Counted from the first letter of the stretch, positions 43,133-52,545 are shown. The stretch is 56,702 nucleotides of DNA from an uncultured Atopobiaceae bacterium (GCA_944322145.1 CALUNW010000013.1:1-56702), one strand, 5' to 3'. The notes: generated from the letters alone by a model not told the origin. Numbers and translations are program-made.

Positions 43133-43376
43133 TCCCTGCAGGTTTCTGCAGAATCGTCCCTCAGTCCATAATTCCCCTGTCTCAAATGCAAAACCGCGCT
43201 TCAGTCCATAAGAATTTGCCACATTAGAACGCTTCAATTCGCGCCCAGAAATTGTGACCTGCGAAAACATGGAGAGCAGCTCCTTGATTTTTCTCACGGG
43301 CCCGAAAACATATGGACTGAAGCTCGATTTTGCATTCAGAAGAGCAGATTTATGGACTGAAGAGAGTTTTTGCAGG
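43133..43376. repeat. TCAGTCCATA / TATGGACTGA four-box palindromic element
   Basis: TCAGTCCATA at 43171-43180 and 43201-43210 faces TATGGACTGA at 43311-43320 and 43351-43360. The arms also share CTGCAGG/TTGCAGG at the ends and AAATGCAAAACCG / CGATTTTGCATT between boxes. The region is AT-rich for this genome. It fills most of the 359-base gap between tatD and the glycosyltransferase; no gene is seen. The plan, two boxes per arm, resembles the 141-bp family. Confidence 0.8.
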
Positions 43377-43483
43377 AGCCGCCAAGGACAGTCCAGCCTC
43401 CAAAGGGATGACGGCAACGTTTGAGCGCCCGCGCCGTCAATGGTAGAGTTGACAGGTCATGAAGGCGCACGAACCGAGGTCCC

Positions 43484-44608
43484 ATGAAGCCGCTGCGCAA
43501 GACCACACATGTGAGAAACCCGCTCTCGTCGACCATGCTCGCGAGCACGTCGGAGGACCTCGACCTCCCGCTTGACGACGTGGTCGTCGTCTTTGCCTGC
43601 AGCGAGAACTTTGTGCCGTATCTCTCCGTGGCCGTGCAGTCGATCATCGAGAACGCCAGCCTCACGCGCCGCTACGACATCGTCGTGCTCACGCGCGACA
43701 TCTCACCGGCGAGCATGATTACGCTCACACGCCAGGCCAAGTCGGACAACGTGGGCATCGGGTTTCTCGACGTGGACGCGGCGCTCGGGGACATCAAGCT
43801 GCCCCATCACGGACACTTCCGCCCCGAGACCTACTACCGCCTGCTCTCGCCGCAGCTCCTGCCCAACGTCGACAAGGCGATCTACCTCGACTCCGACCTC
43901 ATCGTCTGCGATGACGTCGCGAAGCTCTACGACGTCGACGTTAGGGGCTACAAGCTCGCCGCCACCCGAGACGCCGACACCATCGGCCAGATCGACGGCT
44001 ACGACGCGACGGTCGGTCCCTACCTCAAGAACGAGCTCGGCATGAGCGACCCTCACGACTACTTCCAGGCGGGCGTCCTGCTCATGAACCTCGCCGAGCT
44101 GCGCCGCACGATCACGCCCGAGGAGTTTCTCGACCTCTCGACCCAGCGCATGTGGCGCTGGCTCGACCAGGACATCCTCAACAAGGTCGTGAACGGCGAG
44201 TACGTGCGCGTGCACATGCGCTGGAACTACCTCATGGACTGGCAGCACCTCCGTCGCACCCATATCATCGCAAACGCCCCCGCCGACGTGCGCGAGGAGT
44301 ACGAGGAGGCCGCCGCTGACCCTGCGATCATCCACTTTGCCGGCCCCGACAACCGACCTTGGCTCTATCCTGACGCGGATCGCGCGGACGACTTCTGGCG
44401 CTACGCGATGCGCTCCCCCTACTTGGACGAGATCCGCGGCCAGCTCGAGGAGTCGCGCGCAACGGCGAAGGGACTTGCCAAGCGTCTTCAGGTCATCGCT
44501 CTCTACAAGGGCATCATGCCCGCCTTCGACGCCGTCTGCCCCGCCGGGTCGCTCCGGCGCAAGGCCGTCATCCGCACCTACATGGGACTCGGCGGCGCCA
44601 ACCTGTAA
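43484..44608 (+). CDS. Glycosyltransferase family 8 protein
   Basis: A 374-residue GT-A fold transferase. VVVVFACSENFVPYLSVAVQ near residues 33-52 starts the fold; KAIYLDSDLIVCDDV near 128-142 holds the DxD metal site; QAGVLLMNLAELR near 188-200, WRWLDQDILN near 222-231 and IIHFAGPDNRPW near 285-296 complete the GT8 pattern. It probably adds glucose or galactose to a cell-surface glycan. GAGGT precedes the ATG at 43484. The stop codon TAA is the first base triplet of a palindromic repeat. No other glycan genes are adjacent. Confidence 0.85.
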   Translation: MKPLRKTTHVRNPLSSTMLASTSEDLDLPLDDVVVVFACSENFVPYLSVAVQSIIENASLTRRYDIVVLTRDISPASMITLTRQAKSDNVGIGFLDVDAALGDIKLPHHGHFRPETYYRLLSPQLLPNVDKAIYLDSDLIVCDDVAKLYDVDVRGYKLAATRDADTIGQIDGYDATVGPYLKNELGMSDPHDYFQAGVLLMNLAELRRTITPEEFLDLSTQRMWRWLDQDILNKVVNGEYVRVHMRWNYLMDWQHLRRTHIIANAPADVREEYEEAAADPAIIHFAGPDNRPWLYPDADRADDFWRYAMRSPYLDEIRGQLEESRATAKGLAKRLQVIALYKGIMPAFDAVCPAGSLRRKAVIRTYMGLGGANL

Positions 44609-44674
44609 TTTGGGGACAGTCCCCAATTTACATAAAAGATTTCTGTCATTTGGGGACTGTCCCCAAATGACAGA
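44606..44674. repeat. Twin GGGGACAGTCCCC palindromes after the GT8 gene
   Basis: AATTTGGGGACAGTCCCCAA with ATTT (about 44607-44630) and CTGTCATTTGGGGACTGT with CCCCAAATGACAG (44644-44674) are two nested palindromes separated by an AT-rich spacer. The first begins within the GT8 stop codon. They may serve as a bidirectional terminator between the convergent GT8 and clpX genes. Confidence 0.75.
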
Positions 44675-44721
44675 GGCGCCGTCCGGAGTGGACGACGCCC
44701 CCCTTGCGTCTTGCGGTCAGG

Positions 44722-46041
44722 CTACCCTGCGATGCGGTGCTTGCCGTGGGACTTGGTAATCAGGCGCGGCGACTCGCCGCCGCCGACGCTCTCCTTGGTC
44801 ACGACCACCTTGGTGATGTCGAGGTTGCTCGGCAGGTCGAACATCGTATCCTGCAGCGTGGCCTCGCAGATGGCACGCAGGCCTCGGGCGCCGGTGCCGC
44901 GGTCGAGTGCCTGGCGCGCGATCTCGACGAGCGCATCGTCCTCGAACTCCAGCTCCACGCCCTCGAGCTCGAACATGCGGCGATACTGCTTGACCAGGGC
45001 GTTGCGCGGCTGGGTGAGGATGGACACGAGGTCGTCCTCGGTGAGCTCGCGCGTGGCGGTGATCACGGGGATGCGGCCGAGGAACTCGGGAATCATGCCG
45101 AACTTGTGCAGGTCCTGCGGCATGACCTGGCCCATGAGGTAGTCCTCGTCCTTCTCGGCGTTGTGGCCGACCTCCGCGTTGAAGCCGATGCCCTTCTTGC
45201 CGATGCGGTCCGCGACGATCTTGTCCAGCCCGACGAAGGCGCCTCCGCAGATGAACAGGATGTTGGTCGTGTCGATGCGAATGAGCTCCTGCTGGGGGTG
45301 CTTGCGGCCGCCCTGCGGCGGGACGCTGGCCTCGGTGCCCTCGAGGATCTTGAGGAGCGCCTGCTGCACGCCCTCGCCGGAGACGTCGCGCGTGATGGAG
45401 AGGTTCTCCGCCTTGCGCGCGATCTTGTCGATCTCGTCGACGTAGACGATGCCCACCTGCGCGCGCTCGACGTCACCGTCGGCGGCGGTGATGAGCTTGA
45501 GCAGGATGTTCTCGACGTCCTCGCCGACGTAGCCCGCCTCGGTGAGGGTGGTGGCGTCGGCGATGGCGAAGGGAACCTCGAGGAAGCGGGCGAGCGTCTG
45601 CGCGAGCAGCGTCTTGCCGGTGCCGGTGGGGCCGAGCAGCAAGATGTTGCTCTTGGCGATCTCGACCTCCTCGGTGCCCTCCTCGACCTCGTCGTTGCCG
45701 GAGAGGATGCGGCGATAGTGGTTGTAGACGGCCACGCTCATCGCGCGCTTGGCCTGCTCCTGGCCCATGACGTACTGGGAGAGCTCGTCGTAGATCTCGT
45801 GAGGCGTGGGGAGGTTCTTGATGGGCAGGCCGCCCTCCTCCTCGTCGAGCTCCTCGTCCTCGAAGTCGGGACGGTCCACCTCGTCGATCATGTCGGAGCA
45901 CGCGTGGACGCACTCGTCGCAGATGTAGACGCCGCCGGGGCCGGCGATGAGCTTGCTCACCTGGCTGCGGGTCTTGCCGCAGAAGGAGCAGCGCATCTCG
46001 TTGCCAAACCCGGCGCCGCCGAAGGTGTCGTTCGTGGCCAT
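44722..46041 (-). CDS. clpX: ClpX, ATP-dependent unfoldase of the ClpXP protease
   Basis: A 439-residue AAA+ protein. The N-terminal zinc domain is [19 protein letters not shown] with ICDEC, residues about 18-45. Walker A is [16 protein letters not shown] near 129-144 and Walker [15 protein letters not shown] near 194-207; the substrate pore and IGF-like ClpP-docking loop follow (GFNAEVG region, near 285). It unfolds tagged proteins for ClpP. It starts 3 bases after the clpP stop, in the conserved tig-clpP-clpX order. Confidence 0.96.
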   Translation of the reverse strand: MATNDTFGGAGFGNEMRCSFCGKTRSQVSKLIAGPGGVYICDECVHACSDMIDEVDRPDFEDEELDEEEGGLPIKNLPTPHEIYDELSQYVMGQEQAKRAMSVAVYNHYRRILSGNDEVEEGTEEVEIAKSNILLLGPTGTGKTLLAQTLARFLEVPFAIADATTLTEAGYVGEDVENILLKLITAADGDVERAQVGIVYVDEIDKIARKAENLSITRDVSGEGVQQALLKILEGTEASVPPQGGRKHPQQELIRIDTTNILFICGGAFVGLDKIVADRIGKKGIGFNAEVGHNAEKDEDYLMGQVMPQDLHKFGMIPEFLGRIPVITATRELTEDDLVSILTQPRNALVKQYRRMFELEGVELEFEDDALVEIARQALDRGTGARGLRAICEATLQDTMFDLPSNLDITKVVVTKESVGGGESPRLITKSHGKHRIAG

Positions 46042-46044
46042 GCG

Positions 46045-46662
46045 CTACTCCTGGCTCTGCTCGACGCGGGAGGAGATGACCTTGTCGACGAGGCCGTAGG
46101 CGCAGGCCTCGGCGGCGCGCATGTAGTTGTCGCGCTCGGTGTCGGCGTTGATCTTCTCGATGGGCTGGCCGGTAGCCTCCGCGAGGATCTCGTTGAGGCG
46201 CTGGCGGATCCAGCGGGTCTCGTCCGCGACGATCTGGATGTCGGTCTGCTGGCCGGAGACGCCCGAGCTCGGCTGATGGATGAGGACCATCGAGTTGGGG
46301 AGCGCGAGACGCTTGCCCTTGGCACCGCAGGCGAGGATGGCGGCGCCCATGGAGGCGGCCATGCCCACGCAGATGGTGGAGACGTCGGGCTTGATGAAGT
46401 TCATCGTGTCGATGATGCCCAGGCCCGCGTAGACGTCGCCGCCGGGCGAGTCGATGTAGAGCGAGATGTCCTTGTCGGGGTCCTGGCTCTCGAGGTGGAG
46501 AAGCTGCGCGATCACGAGGTTGGCGGAGTCGCGCGTGACCTCCTCGCCGAGAAACACGATGCGGTCGTTGAGCAGGCGCGAGTAGATGTCGTAGCTGCGC
46601 TCGCCGCGCGGCGTCTGCTCGACGACGTAGGGGATGAGCGGGATGTTGGTGGGCTGGTGCAT
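46045..46662 (-). CDS. clpP: ClpP, proteolytic subunit of the Clp protease
   Basis: A 205-residue serine protease. The catalytic Ser is in [19 protein letters not shown] near residues 98-116 and the His in [20 protein letters not shown] near 121-140; the Asp lies in the following TDIQIVADE or nearby segment. [21 protein letters not shown] is the typical N-terminal handle. It forms the barrel that degrades proteins fed by ClpX. GGAG precedes the ATG. It follows the tig terminator. Confidence 0.96.
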   Translation of the reverse strand: MHQPTNIPLIPYVVEQTPRGERSYDIYSRLLNDRIVFLGEEVTRDSANLVIAQLLHLESQDPDKDISLYIDSPGGDVYAGLGIIDTMNFIKPDVSTICVGMAASMGAAILACGAKGKRLALPNSMVLIHQPSSGVSGQQTDIQIVADETRWIRQRLNEILAEATGQPIEKINADTERDNYMRAAEACAYGLVDKVISSRVEQSQE

Positions 46663-46694
46663 TCGAACTCCGTTCGTTCGACGTTTTTTGTAGA

Positions 46695-46725
46695 AAGCCC
46701 CGGACGAGTTGCTCGCCCGGGGCTT
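46695..46725 (-). terminator. Terminator hairpin between tig and clpP
   Basis: AAGCCCCGG-CGAG and CTCG-CCGGGGCTT arms pair around a short loop; on the minus strand TCTAC follows the stem. It lies 20 bases past the tig stop and 33 bases before clpP, so clpPX may depend on readthrough or on a promoter in the short remaining gap. Confidence 0.7.
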
Positions 46726-46744
46726 CGTGAACGTGAGCGTGAGA

Positions 46745-48094
46745 CTACTCGGCGTCCTCGTTCTTCTCGGCCGCGGCGGCGCGCTCGGCGACCTCGTCGA
46801 CGACGTTCACCTTGCAGTTCTCGACAAGCCAGTCGAGGGCCTTGGTGCGGCGGATGGAGTCGCGGACGGCGGGCAGACGGCCCTCGCCCTTCCACTGCTT
46901 GTAGGAGGCCTCGACGTCCTCGACGCCGGCGCGCTCGAACTCGCCGCGGACCTCGTCCTCGTTGACCTCGAGGCCGAGCTTGGCGGCCACGGCGTCGAGG
47001 GCGAGGGACTGACGCGCGCGCTCCTCGGCCTGGACGCGCAGGTCGGCGATGAAGTCGTCGGACTTCAGGCCGCGGGCGCGCAGGAACATGTCGAGGGAGA
47101 CGTTCTGGCGCTGGAGCTGGGCCAGGAACTCCTGGGCGAGCTCGTTGAAGATCTCGTCCTGGTAGGCCTGGGGCACGGTCTCAAGGTCGAGCAGCTTGCC
47201 CACGGCCTCGACGACGCGGTCCTCCTTGAGGTTGGGGATCGTGGTCTTCTTGTCGCCCTCGATCTCCTCCTTCACGGCCTCCTTGAAGGCGTCGACGGTG
47301 TCGTAGCCGTACTTCTTGGCGACCTCGTCGTCGAGCTCGGGGGTGACGGCCTTCTTGATGCCGTTCAGAGTCACCTTGACGGAGAAGGTGTGGGAGATGG
47401 TCTCGCCGTCGTGCTCGTGGGAGCGCGTCCACTCGATGGCCTTCTCCTCGCCCTTCTTCATGCCCTCGATGCCCTCCTGGAGCTGCTCGGGGAGCTGCTG
47501 GCCGTCAAGGGCGAGCAGGCGGTTCTTGCCCGCGAGGTGGCCGGCGCCGTCGACGTTCTCGATGTCCACGGAGACGATGTCGCCGGGCTCGACGGCACGG
47601 TCCTCCTCGACGTCCTCGTAGGTCACCTGGTAGCTGAGGAGCTGGTTGATCTGCCAGTCGATCTCGGCATCGGTGGCCTCCTCGGGCGGGAGGTTGATCT
47701 CGGGGGCGTCATAGGAGGTGAGCTCGGCGGTGGGGCGCACGCCGATGGTGGCGTCGACGACGTAGTCGGAGCCCTCGGCGGCGAGCTCGGGGTCGGCGCC
47801 CTCGGGGCCAAAGCTCACGCGGCCCACGGGGGTGACGTCGAGCTCCTCGAGCATCATGGGCTCGAGGGCGGTGAGCAGGTCGTTGGTGGCCTGGGCGAGC
47901 ACGGCCTCGCGGCCGATGATGCCGTCGATCACCGGGCGGGGCGCATGGCCGCGGCGGAAGCCCTGGAAGTTGTACTTCTTGGCGATGTCCTTGTAGGTCT
48001 TCTTGATGGCTGCGTTGACGTCGGCGGCGGGAACGGTGACCTTGGCGGCCATCTTCTCGTCGACGGGCTTCTCAGCGGTGACGGTGATCTTCAA
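46745..48094 (-). CDS. tig: Trigger factor
   Basis: A 449-residue ribosome-associated chaperone. The N-terminal ribosome-binding domain has [16 protein letters not shown] near residues 45-60 (GFRxGxxP signature). The FKBP-type PPIase domain spans about 160-240 ([33 protein letters not shown]), followed by the helical C-terminal arms. The TTG start at 48094 is used because CTGGAGGAACG lies just before LKITVTAEK. It leads the tig-clpP-clpX chaperone/protease cluster and follows tRNA-Leu. Confidence 0.94.
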   Translation of the reverse strand: MKITVTAEKPVDEKMAAKVTVPAADVNAAIKKTYKDIAKKYNFQGFRRGHAPRPVIDGIIGREAVLAQATNDLLTALEPMMLEELDVTPVGRVSFGPEGADPELAAEGSDYVVDATIGVRPTAELTSYDAPEINLPPEEATDAEIDWQINQLLSYQVTYEDVEEDRAVEPGDIVSVDIENVDGAGHLAGKNRLLALDGQQLPEQLQEGIEGMKKGEEKAIEWTRSHEHDGETISHTFSVKVTLNGIKKAVTPELDDEVAKKYGYDTVDAFKEAVKEEIEGDKKTTIPNLKEDRVVEAVGKLLDLETVPQAYQDEIFNELAQEFLAQLQRQNVSLDMFLRARGLKSDDFIADLRVQAEERARQSLALDAVAAKLGLEVNEDEVRGEFERAGVEDVEASYKQWKGEGRLPAVRDSIRRTKALDWLVENCKVNVVDEVAERAAAAEKNEDAE

Positions 48095-48147
48095 CGTTCC
48101 TCCAGTGTCTCGTGCCTGGCGGGCCTGCCCCGCCATGTTTCCTTGCG

Positions 48148-48234
48148 TGGTGCGGGCGAAAGGACTCGAACCTTCACGGGGTCTCCCCCACTGGAACCTA
48201 AATCCAGCGTGTCTACCAGTTCCACCACGCCCGC
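48148..48234 (-). tRNA. tRNA-Leu (anticodon TAG)
   Basis: An 87-base tRNA including an encoded CCA. The acceptor arms GCGGGCG and CGCCCGC pair perfectly. The anticodon arm is CTGGA-TTTAGGT-TCCAG, giving TAG, reading CTA and other CTN leucine codons. A long variable arm (GTGGGGGAGACCCCGT) and GGTTCGAGTCC T loop confirm a type II leucine tRNA. It lies 53 bases upstream of tig on the same strand. Confidence 0.95.
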
Positions 48235-48341
48235 GGATTTCACAGCCTTCATATAGTAGCAAACTTCCGCAGGAGGGCCGCGTCTCGGCAGATATTTCAC
48301 GGTTGGGGCGGCTCGCAGCTCCGGCGCGGGCGAACCCATTT

Positions 48342-48482
48342 GAGGGTATGTACACCGCCCCTTCAGGGTATGTACATCCCGGTCAGAGGTCCTTCTCGCA
48401 AACCCGCAGCTCAAAGGGCTGGGCGATAAGAACCTCTCACCCAGGATCGTACATACCCTGAAGGGGCGGTGTACATACCCTT
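48342..48482. repeat. 141-bp four-box palindromic element, copy 3
   Basis: GAGGGTATGTACAC (48342-48355) and CAGGGTATGTACAT (48364-48377) face TCGTACATACCCTG (48447-48460) and GTGTACATACCCTT (48469-48482); pairs are 22 bases apart. The core has GAGGTCCTTCTCGC (word 48389-48398) and GCGATAAGAACCTC as inverted partners. It lies between tRNA-Leu and the HTH gene. Confidence 0.9.
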
Positions 48483-48502
48483 GAGGTTGTGCCGGCGGGC
48501 GC

Positions 48503-48712
48503 TCACTCCTCGTCGGGGACGTACTCCAGGATGTCGCCGGGCTGGCAGTCCAGCACGCGGCAGATAGCGTCGAGCGTGGAGAAGCGCACCGCGGAGATGC
48601 GCCCGGTCTTGATGCGGGAGAGGTTGACCTCGGAGATGCCCACCCGCTCGGCGAGCTCCTTCGAGCGCATCTTGCGGTCCGCCAGCACGCGGTCGAGGCG
48701 CAGGACGATCAT
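48503..48712 (-). CDS. Small Cro/CI-type helix-turn-helix regulator (YozG-like)
   Basis: A 69-residue protein that is nearly all HTH: MIVLRLDRVLADRKMRSKEL then AERVGISEVNLSRIKTGR and a conserved end FSTLDAICRVLDCQPGDILEY. This is the YozG type found next to DUF2975 membrane proteins. It would bind DNA as a dimer, probably the palindrome at 49484-49502 upstream of its partner gene. It begins 10 bases after the DUF2975 stop. Confidence 0.88.
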   Translation of the reverse strand: MIVLRLDRVLADRKMRSKELAERVGISEVNLSRIKTGRISAVRFSTLDAICRVLDCQPGDILEYVPDEE

Positions 48713-48722
48713 CGCGCGGCCC

Positions 48723-49430
48723 TCACAGCGTCTCGTCGTCCTGCTTCTGCAGGATGCAGCCGTACTCGAAGACGCGACCAACCAGCACCAGCACGATGCC
48801 CAGCGAGACGAGCATCAGGTCCTGGGGCTCGAAGCTCGCCGTGAGCGCGTAGCTCAGCATCTCCCCGGACTCCACCAGGGCCTGGACGACCGCGGCCGCG
48901 ACGGCCTCGAGGACCATGTGGAGCAGCGTCGGAACGCACCCGGCGAGAAGGACCAGCCACCCCACGCGCCCCAGCTCACGCGCGCGCTCCGGGGCAAACG
49001 GCACGCCGGTCCGCCGGATCTTGGAGCACATGAGCGCCGCGAGGGCAAACGCCGCGCACGCCAGGCCGCCAAAGACGACGCCGTTGGCGAGGGTCGAGAC
49101 GGGGCTGCCGGAATAGGAGACCTCGCCGCCCATGACCTGCGAGCGACCGACCTCGTTGCCGTCCTCGTCGTAGCGAATCTCCGGCGGCTGCTCGCCCGTC
49201 TCGCTCACAAGGAAAATGCCGCTTGCCTTGCTCGTGGTGAAGAAGGCAGTCGCAGCGTCACGGCCGGTCTCCTCCATCGATGCGGTCGTGAGGAAGACCG
49301 TCGACCACGCGTTGAACAGGGCCAGGAGCAGGGCTACCAGCGCGGCGACCCAGCAGAAGCACGTCGCCACGCGCGCGGCGCCGCGGATGCGCCCGTCCGC
49401 CTGCGCCCTTGTCAACATCTCGTGTTTCAT
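48723..49430 (-). CDS. DUF2975-like membrane protein
   Basis: A 235-residue protein with four membrane helices (near residues 21-43, 107-130, 150-175 and 200-220) and an extracytoplasmic loop between the first two. Size, topology and the downstream YozG-type HTH gene match DUF2975, whose role is unknown, possibly signal sensing for the HTH protein. GGAGGGGTC precedes the ATG. Family call rests mainly on context. Confidence 0.65.
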   Translation of the reverse strand: MKHEMLTRAQADGRIRGAARVATCFCWVAALVALLLALFNAWSTVFLTTASMEETGRDAATAFFTTSKASGIFLVSETGEQPPEIRYDEDGNEVGRSQVMGGEVSYSGSPVSTLANGVVFGGLACAAFALAALMCSKIRRTGVPFAPERARELGRVGWLVLLAGCVPTLLHMVLEAVAAAVVQALVESGEMLSYALTASFEPQDLMLVSLGIVLVLVGRVFEYGCILQKQDDETL

Positions 49431-49483
49431 CGCGACCCCTCCGTTCTTCTCGTCCAGCTGTTCTTATCGTTCTTGTACCACTA

Positions 49484-49502
49484 ATTATCGTTTGTCGATA
49501 AT
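49484..49502. promoter_or_regulatory. Palindromic operator candidate upstream of the DUF2975/HTH pair
   Basis: ATTATCG-TTTGT-CGATAAT is a perfect 7-bp inverted repeat with a 5-base centre, 54 bases upstream of the DUF2975 start; another TTATCGTT half lies at 49464-49471. AT-rich and isolated in this genome, it is a likely site for the HTH protein. Word copies at 49443-49452 and 49505-49514 flank it in inverted orientation. Confidence 0.55.
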
Positions 49503-49625
49503 AGCGAGAAGGACGTCCGGCAGACGGCATCATCCCCTCGGCAAGCGCGCGCCTAGCCCCCCACGCTGGGTACAAGCTTGGAAACGGCAGCGATTCGGCT
49601 GCCGGCCCTTACGAAAGGGGCGACC

Positions 49626-50363
49626 ATGTACGAGAAGCCGCCGGTCACGATGAACTCGCCCAAGATGCGCGATAACCTGCGAGCGCGCGGCTTTAGCAGG
49701 CGGTCCGCAGTGGTGCTCACGGTGCTTATCGCGGTGTTTCTCGTGGTCAACGTCGTGCAGTTTGCGGTGCGGTTTGGGAGCAGCGTCTCGGGGCAGCTTG
49801 ACGCTCCGACAGAGGACAGCATCGAGCTCCCCTATTACGAGCTCACCGCAGACGAGCGGGCCGCCGTGGACGCGACGGGCGAGAGACTCTCCGCCCTGAA
49901 AGAGAAGCCGAGTTCCAGCGACCTGGCCGCCGAGCTTGCGGGCTGGCTCGAGGGCAGGCTCAGGCGGGGCCAGCGCCACACGCCGGAGGACCTGGGGATC
50001 GACGCCGAGGCGTGGGCGGGTCAGATGCTCTCCCGTCTCGTGTACTCCATCGAGGACGTCGAGCTCTCCGGCGACGCGGCGGTCGTCGACGTTCGCGTCT
50101 GGGCGCCCCGGGCCGGCGAGATCGTGTCCAAGGCCAGCGAGGGCATGAGCACCTACTTCTACAACCAGGACGTGCGCGACGGGGAGCCCCTCTCGGAGGA
50201 TCTTCAGGAGGACGTCCTCCGTACTTTTGAAACCACGACGGAGTCGGCCCCTGTCGAGGAGTGCACGCTCGACGTTGGCCTCACGCGCTCCGACGACGGG
50301 TTCGCGGTCGACGAGAGGGCGCTCGAGAGGGACCTCCTGAACGCGCTCGGCGCAGTCGTGTGA
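49626..50363 (+). CDS. Single-pass membrane protein of unknown function
   Basis: A 245-residue protein. Residues 1-26 are basic and cytoplasmic (MYEKPPVTMNSPKMRDNLRA), a membrane helix follows (RSAVVLTVLIAVFLVVNVVQFAV, about 24-46), and the rest is an extracytoplasmic domain rich in acidic residues. Not recognised as a named family; the plan resembles the protein at 5549-6238. AAAGGGG precedes the ATG. It converges with the histidine kinase gene, only 27 bases apart. Confidence 0.65.
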   Translation: MYEKPPVTMNSPKMRDNLRARGFSRRSAVVLTVLIAVFLVVNVVQFAVRFGSSVSGQLDAPTEDSIELPYYELTADERAAVDATGERLSALKEKPSSSDLAAELAGWLEGRLRRGQRHTPEDLGIDAEAWAGQMLSRLVYSIEDVELSGDAAVVDVRVWAPRAGEIVSKASEGMSTYFYNQDVRDGEPLSEDLQEDVLRTFETTTESAPVEECTLDVGLTRSDDGFAVDERALERDLLNALGAVV

Positions 50364-50369
50364 ATGATA

Positions 50370-50388
50370 CGAAGGGACTGTCCCTTCG
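50370..50388. repeat. Short CGAAGGGAC/GTCCCTTCG palindrome
   Basis: CGAAGGGACTGTCCCTTCG is a perfect 9-bp inverted repeat with one central base, in the gap between convergent genes. The GGGACTGTCCC centre matches other palindromes here. It may terminate both transcripts, though T tracts are absent. Confidence 0.65.
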
Positions 50389-50390
50389 AA

Positions 50391-51632
50391 TCACAGCGGG
50401 AGGCTGACCTCGGCGGCAAAGATGCCGGGCTCGTTTGCGAGGTTGAGGAACCCCTCGTACTTGTCCACCACCGCCGCCACGCGCTTCATGCCCAGGCCGT
50501 GGTTGCCGCGCTTCTCGGTGATGTAGTTGCGCGCATTGAAGCTCAGGTCCTCCACGGCGGAGTTCTGGATGCTCACGTAGAGCTGCGAGCCGCGCGCGGC
50601 CAGGTACACGCGCAGCCAGCGCTCGGCCGAGGGCAGCCTCTCGCAGGACTCGAGCGCGTTGTCGAGGAGGTTGCCTAAGATCACGCAGAGGTCCACATCG
50701 TCGACCGCCAGCGACTCCGGCACCACGGCCTTGCAGGTCACGACCACGCCACCCTTCTCGGCGAGGCTGAGCTTTGAGTTGAGGATGGCGTCCACCATGA
50801 GGTTGCCGGACTTGACGTAGGTGTCCACGCGATCGAGGTCGCGCTCGAGCTCATCGAGGTAGGCCGAGAGCTCCTCGAGGTGCCCGGCCGCAAGGTCAGC
50901 CTTCATGACCTGCAGGTGGTTGTGGTAGTCGTGCCGCCAGCCGCGCATGTCCAGGTAGATGCCGCGAATCTCGACGTACTGGCGCGAGAGCACCTCCTGC
51001 TGGAAGCGCTCCGTCGATGTCTCGAAGCCGCGGCGCAGACGCTCGAATCCGCCCGTAAGCAGCAGGTAGACAAGGAGCTCGACCACGAGGGCTCCCGCCG
51101 CGACCTTAGGCTCGGCCAGGGCGACCGCGGCCGAGCAGAGCGAAAGCACGCAGGCGAGAAGGACCGTCTCGCGGAGGCTCGCGCTTCCCCGCCGGCGCAT
51201 GGAGAGCACGAACATCAGCCAGAGCGGGGCTCCGACGATCGCTGCGGCAACGGAGGTCAGCGCGACGCCTCCGCCCAGGCCGACGACGCAGGCGAGAAGA
51301 GCACAGGTCAACAGACCCGGCGCCGCGACGGGCGCCCACATGAGCGAGAGCGGCTCCTCGTCGAAGAAGGCATCAGACAGCGTGAGGGTGAGCGTAGCCG
51401 CGACCCACGCGACGGGAACGTCCCAAGGAGCACCTGCGGAAAGCGGATCCGCGACCGAGCCCGAGAGCGCCCAGGACCAGAGCGCGCCGCCGAACCAGCC
51501 GCAGGCAAGCGCGCCCGCGCAGATGGCAAGCGCGACCGCCCACGCGGTGCGGGACGCACGTAGGCGACCGAGCCCGCGCACGTACGCAGCATACGCGGCG
51601 AGCAGCGCCGCCTGTGCCGCGAGCGCGATCAT
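50391..51632 (-). CDS. AgrC-like sensor histidine kinase (GHKL ATPase)
   Basis: A 413-residue kinase with six to seven N-terminal membrane helices (residues about 1-200). The dimerisation region has WRHDYHNHLQVMKADLAAGH near 231-250 with the phospho-His; the N box is VILGNLLDNALESC near 318-331 and the G box GNHGLGM near 376-382, of the GHKL type seen in AgrC/VirS kinases. These sense peptides or membrane signals. The start overlaps the regulator stop (ATGA, 51629-51632). No AgrB or peptide gene is seen. Confidence 0.88.
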   Translation of the reverse strand: MIALAAQAALLAAYAAYVRGLGRLRASRTAWAVALAICAGALACGWFGGALWSWALSGSVADPLSAGAPWDVPVAWVAATLTLTLSDAFFDEEPLSLMWAPVAAPGLLTCALLACVVGLGGGVALTSVAAAIVGAPLWLMFVLSMRRRGSASLRETVLLACVLSLCSAAVALAEPKVAAGALVVELLVYLLLTGGFERLRRGFETSTERFQQEVLSRQYVEIRGIYLDMRGWRHDYHNHLQVMKADLAAGHLEELSAYLDELERDLDRVDTYVKSGNLMVDAILNSKLSLAEKGGVVVTCKAVVPESLAVDDVDLCVILGNLLDNALESCERLPSAERWLRVYLAARGSQLYVSIQNSAVEDLSFNARNYITEKRGNHGLGMKRVAAVVDKYEGFLNLANEPGIFAAEVSLPL

Positions 51633-52351
51633 GCGAGCATCCCCCGGCACCATGCGAGCCACGCGCGGTTGAGCTCCTCCCAGCGACCGCGCGCGATGGG
51701 AAGCACGTCGCCCGTGTCCATCTCCGCGTCGCGCCGCGTGAGGCGCCGCACGTGCGGGAGGTTCACGAGATAGGAGCGGTGCGTCTTGAGGAAGAGGCCG
51801 GACATCCGCGAGAGCTCCGCCTCCAGCTGAGCGATGCCGCGCGTCGAGACGAGACGCGTTCCGTCCGCGAGAGTGACCAGCGTGTCGTGCCCGCGTGCCT
51901 CGAGGAAGCAGACGCACGTGAGAGGCACGCGACTCGTCTCGCCTGCCGACTCCACCACGAGCACGGGCTCTTCTCGCCCCATGCGGTCGAGCGCCCGGTC
52001 GAGCGCGGCGTCGAGCCTCTCGGCGCGCACGGGCTTGAGGAGGTAGGAGACGGCGTCCACGTCGTAGCCGTCGAGCGCATGGTCGATGATGCCCGTCACG
52101 AACACGATCTGCGTTCGCTCGCCGCGGGACCGCAGCTCGCGCGCGAGGGCCATGCCGTCGAGGCCGGGCATCTCGATGTCGAGGAGCGCGACGTCGCACG
52201 GCGCGTCATCAAGCGAGAAGAGCAGCTGCTCGGCGGTCGCAAAGGCCACAACTTCGGCCTCAATACCGCGCCGTCGAGCCCAGTCGCGCGCGAGCGCGTC
52301 GTAGAGCTCTCGGGCCGCTTCCTCGACATCGACGACGGCAACGCGCAGCAC
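51629..52351 (-). CDS. LytTR family response regulator
   Basis: A 240-residue regulator. The receiver has the phospho-Asp in VALLDIEMPGLDGM near residue 57 and the conserved Lys in YLLKPVRAERLDAAL near 107. The C-terminal LytTR domain (VCFLEARGHDTLVTLADG to FLKTHRSYLVNLPHV) binds DNA. The first acidic pocket reads VVDVEE rather than VDDD, a small departure. The GTG start at 52351 follows GGAGGGGGGAG. It is coupled to the kinase gene. Confidence 0.9.
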   Translation of the reverse strand: MLRVAVVDVEEAARELYDALARDWARRRGIEAEVVAFATAEQLLFSLDDAPCDVALLDIEMPGLDGMALARELRSRGERTQIVFVTGIIDHALDGYDVDAVSYLLKPVRAERLDAALDRALDRMGREEPVLVVESAGETSRVPLTCVCFLEARGHDTLVTLADGTRLVSTRGIAQLEAELSRMSGLFLKTHRSYLVNLPHVRRLTRRDAEMDTGDVLPIARGRWEELNRAWLAWCRGMLA

Positions 52352-52403
52352 GTCCTTCTCCCCCCCTCCTCTGGATTTGCCCCGCGTGTCATGATAGCGC
52401 TCG

Positions 52404-52545
52404 CAGGGTATGTACACCGCACCTCGAGGGTATGTACACCCTCCGGCCCGAGCTCTCTTCTCGCCCAAAGCTCTGACCTGCGACTTTGCGAGAAGGACCT
52501 CGAAGCCGGGTGTACATACCGGGTATGCGCACTGTACATACCCTA
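52404..52545. repeat. 142-bp four-box palindromic element, copy 4
   Basis: CAGGGTATGTACAC (52404-52417) and GAGGGTATGTACAC (52426-52439) face GTGTACATACCGGG (52510-52523) and CTGTACATACCCTA (52532-52545), each pair 22 bases apart. The core has CTCTTCTCGCCCAAAGCTCT and a word copy CGAGAAGGAC (52489-52498). It separates the ABC exporter genes from the two-component genes downstream. Confidence 0.9.

Noticed and set aside
52404..52545. Insertion sequence ends for the 141-bp family
   Set aside because: No transposase frame is inside or near any of the four copies and no target duplication is evident, so IS is not supported; a non-autonomous element remains possible.
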